A DNA stretch of 16,299 bases from Caulobacteraceae bacterium (GTDB lineage: Bacteria > Pseudomonadota > Alphaproteobacteria > Caulobacterales > Caulobacteraceae), in the NCBI GenBank assembly GCA_028291305.1, contig JAQGII010000373.1, forward strand, positions 1 to 16,299. The letters run 5' to 3'. The notes beneath the pieces were generated by a model that was not told the origin of the DNA, searched no databases, and was given only the letters and a program-made list of their open reading frames with translations. Below are positions 14,784 to 16,299 of this stretch, in pieces (the stretch's first letter is position 1; each line of letters starts with the position of its first letter). The position numbers were made by a program, and so were the translations under genes.

Positions 14784-16299
14784 TCAACGGCCCGCCTGAG
14801 CGATTTCCTCCTCCACCAGTTCCTTCTTCGACAATTTGCCGATCAGGGTTTTGGGCAGGCTGTCGCGTATTTCGATCTCCCGCGGCATCTCGATCTTGCT
14901 GATCCGCTCTTCCAGGAAGACGGACAGCGTCTGCGGCGTGGTTTGCGCCCCGGCGGCCAGCACGACGAAGGCCTTGGGCGCCTGACCGCGGTAGCTGTCC
15001 GGCACCCCGATCACCACAGCTTCGGCCACGGCGGGGTGATCGTAGAGCGCGTCCTCGATCGTCCGCGGGTAGACGTTGTAGCCGCCGCACAGGATGATGT
15101 CCTTGATGCGATCGACCAGGAACAGATAGCCCTGGTTGTCGAGATAACCCACGTCGCCGGTGCGCAGGGCGCCGTCGATGAAGGCCTGCTCGGTCTCCGC
15201 CGGCCGCTGCCAATAGCCCTTCATCAGTTGAGGGCCCCGCACGCTGACCTCGCCCCGCTCGCCCGTCGGCATCAGTTGATGGGGATCGGTCAGGCTGCGG
15301 ATTTCAAGGACGGTTCCCGGCAAGGGCAGACCGGCGCTGTTGTCCTTCACCACGCCGTCGACCGGATTGCAGGCGACGACCGGCGAGGCTTCGGTCAGCC
15401 CATAGCCTTCGAGGATTCTCAGGCCGGTCCGCGCCTCGAAATGCTGGCGCACGTCCAGGGGCAGCGGCGCTCCGCCGGACACGCAAAAGCGCATCGCGCC
15501 GAGATCGGGAAGCTCGGCCGGCGGCAAGGCGTTGATGGCGGCGTAGAGCGTCGGCACGGCGAAGAACTGCGTCGGCTGGGTGCGCCTGATCGTCTTCAGG
15601 AACGGTCTCATCTCGAAGCGGGGCAGAAGCACCATCTCCGCGGCCGTGGCCACCGAGTAGTTGAGCACCGTGGTGAGGGCGAAGACGTGGAACAGCGGCA
15701 GCACGCCCAGCGTCCGCTCCTGGTGCTCGGGCAGGTGGCCGACGTGGGCGATGATCTGTTCGCAGTTGGCCACCAGGCTGGCGTGGGTCAGCATCGCGCC
15801 CTTGGGCAGGCCGGTCGTGCCGCCGGTGTATTGCAGGACCGCTATGTCGTCGGGAACGCGCAGGACCGGGTCCGGATCGGCGTCGCGCTCGATCAGCCGG
15901 GCATAGCCGATGTGCCGGCCGTCCTTGAGCGGACGGGCGCGCATCTTGCCCTTCAGCAGCCGGTAGGCGGCCGACTTCGCCCACGGCAGGACATCGGCCA
16001 TGGGACAGACGATGATCTGCTGCAGGTCCGTGTGTTGGGCTGCCGCGGCGACCTTGTCGTGGATGGCGCGCAGGTCCGCGACCACCATCACCGTGACACC
16101 GGAGTCCTTGATCTGGTGCTGGAGTTCGCGCTCCGCATAGAGCGGGTTGAAGTTGACCACGATCGCCCCGACGCGCAGGGCCGCGAAGTAGAAGATGACG
16201 AAATAGGGCGTATTGGGCAGGCACAGGCCGACCCTCGCGCCCGGCGTCACCCCGATGTCCTGTAGACCGCGCGCGGCCAGCCGGACCAGCCGGCCAAGG
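14784..16299 (-). CDS. Acyl-CoA ligase (long-chain fatty acid type), N-terminus outside the window
   Basis: This is an AMP-forming acyl-CoA synthetase that activates a carboxylic acid with ATP and CoA. The frame stays open to the window edge, giving 504 visible residues. The GTG at 16250 is internal, since the upstream codons read as normal family sequence (LVRLAARGLQDIGV). Visible motifs, in order, are LPNTPYF, the P-loop YTGGTTGLPKGAMLTH, EGYGLTEASP, LRTGDVGYLD, the hinge DRIKDIILCGGYNVYP, and the C-terminal catalytic Lys in LPKTLIGKLSKKEL. About 40-60 N-terminal residues are probably missing. It resembles FadD-like and dicarboxylate (PimA-like) ligases; the chain length is not readable from sequence. 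It is the first visible gene of a minus-strand set with a MerR regulator and an NlpC/P60-type hydrolase. Confidence 0.93.
   Translation of the reverse strand, partial: LGRLVRLAARGLQDIGVTPGARVGLCLPNTPYFVIFYFAALRVGAIVVNFNPLYAERELQHQIKDSGVTVMVVADLRAIHDKVAAAAQHTDLQQIIVCPMADVLPWAKSAAYRLLKGKMRARPLKDGRHIGYARLIERDADPDPVLRVPDDIAVLQYTGGTTGLPKGAMLTHASLVANCEQIIAHVGHLPEHQERTLGVLPLFHVFALTTVLNYSVATAAEMVLLPRFEMRPFLKTIRRTQPTQFFAVPTLYAAINALPPAELPDLGAMRFCVSGGAPLPLDVRQHFEARTGLRILEGYGLTEASPVVACNPVDGVVKDNSAGLPLPGTVLEIRSLTDPHQLMPTGERGEVSVRGPQLMKGYWQRPAETEQAFIDGALRTGDVGYLDNQGYLFLVDRIKDIILCGGYNVYPRTIEDALYDHPAVAEAVVIGVPDSYRGQAPKAFVVLAAGAQTTPQTLSVFLEERISKIEMPREIEIRDSLPKTLIGKLSKKELVEEEIAQAGR

Noticed and set aside
1..16299. 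CRISPR arrays, insertion sequences, tRNA or rRNA genes
   Set aside because: No regularly spaced repeats, transposase motifs, terminal inverted repeats or RNA gene sequences were recognised on either strand.

Overview
The window is GC-rich with short gaps between genes. Its gene content fits an alphaproteobacterium of the Caulobacterales/Phenylobacterium or sphingomonad type. That placement is an inference from gene style, because the window carries no rRNA or tRNA gene. No mobile element, CRISPR array or tRNA was recognised.

Region 1 (1-7857, all minus strand) is a hydroquinone/hydroxyquinol lower pathway in two transcription units with an AraC-family regulator between them. In the direction of transcription the first unit is a small exported DUF6152 protein, maleylacetate reductase and an intradiol hydroxyquinol 1,2-dioxygenase, followed after 105 bp by the AraC regulator. 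The second unit is the small and large subunits of the two-component hydroquinone 1,2-dioxygenase, a 4-hydroxymuconic semialdehyde dehydrogenase-type ALDH, and an MFS transporter cut by the window edge. Hydroquinone would be opened to 4-hydroxymuconic semialdehyde and oxidised to maleylacetate. Hydroxyquinol would give maleylacetate directly. The reductase would then make 3-oxoadipate. No monooxygenase that generates hydroquinone is present here.

The most informative regulatory signal is a pair of nearly identical 35-bp sites, one ahead of each unit (4299-4333 and 7992-8026). Each holds two direct copies of CTGCAYGAA exactly 21 bp apart, the geometry expected of an AraC-family operator. They wire both units, including the DUF6152 gene, to one probable regulator.

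Region 2 (8157-9704, plus strand) is an isolated histidine ammonia-lyase with a TATAAT -10 box and no other hut gene in view. Behind it, on the minus strand, is a short C-terminal remnant resembling hydantoinase B/5-oxoprolinase (9717-9824), inside a 579-bp stretch with no intact gene.

Region 3 (10284-16299) has a very large, divergent GT51/transpeptidase-type penicillin-binding protein on the plus strand. It converges on a minus-strand set made of an acyl-CoA ligase (5' end outside the window), a MerR regulator and a permuted NlpC/P60 (YiiX/YebB-like) hydrolase. The last two overlap by 11 bp.
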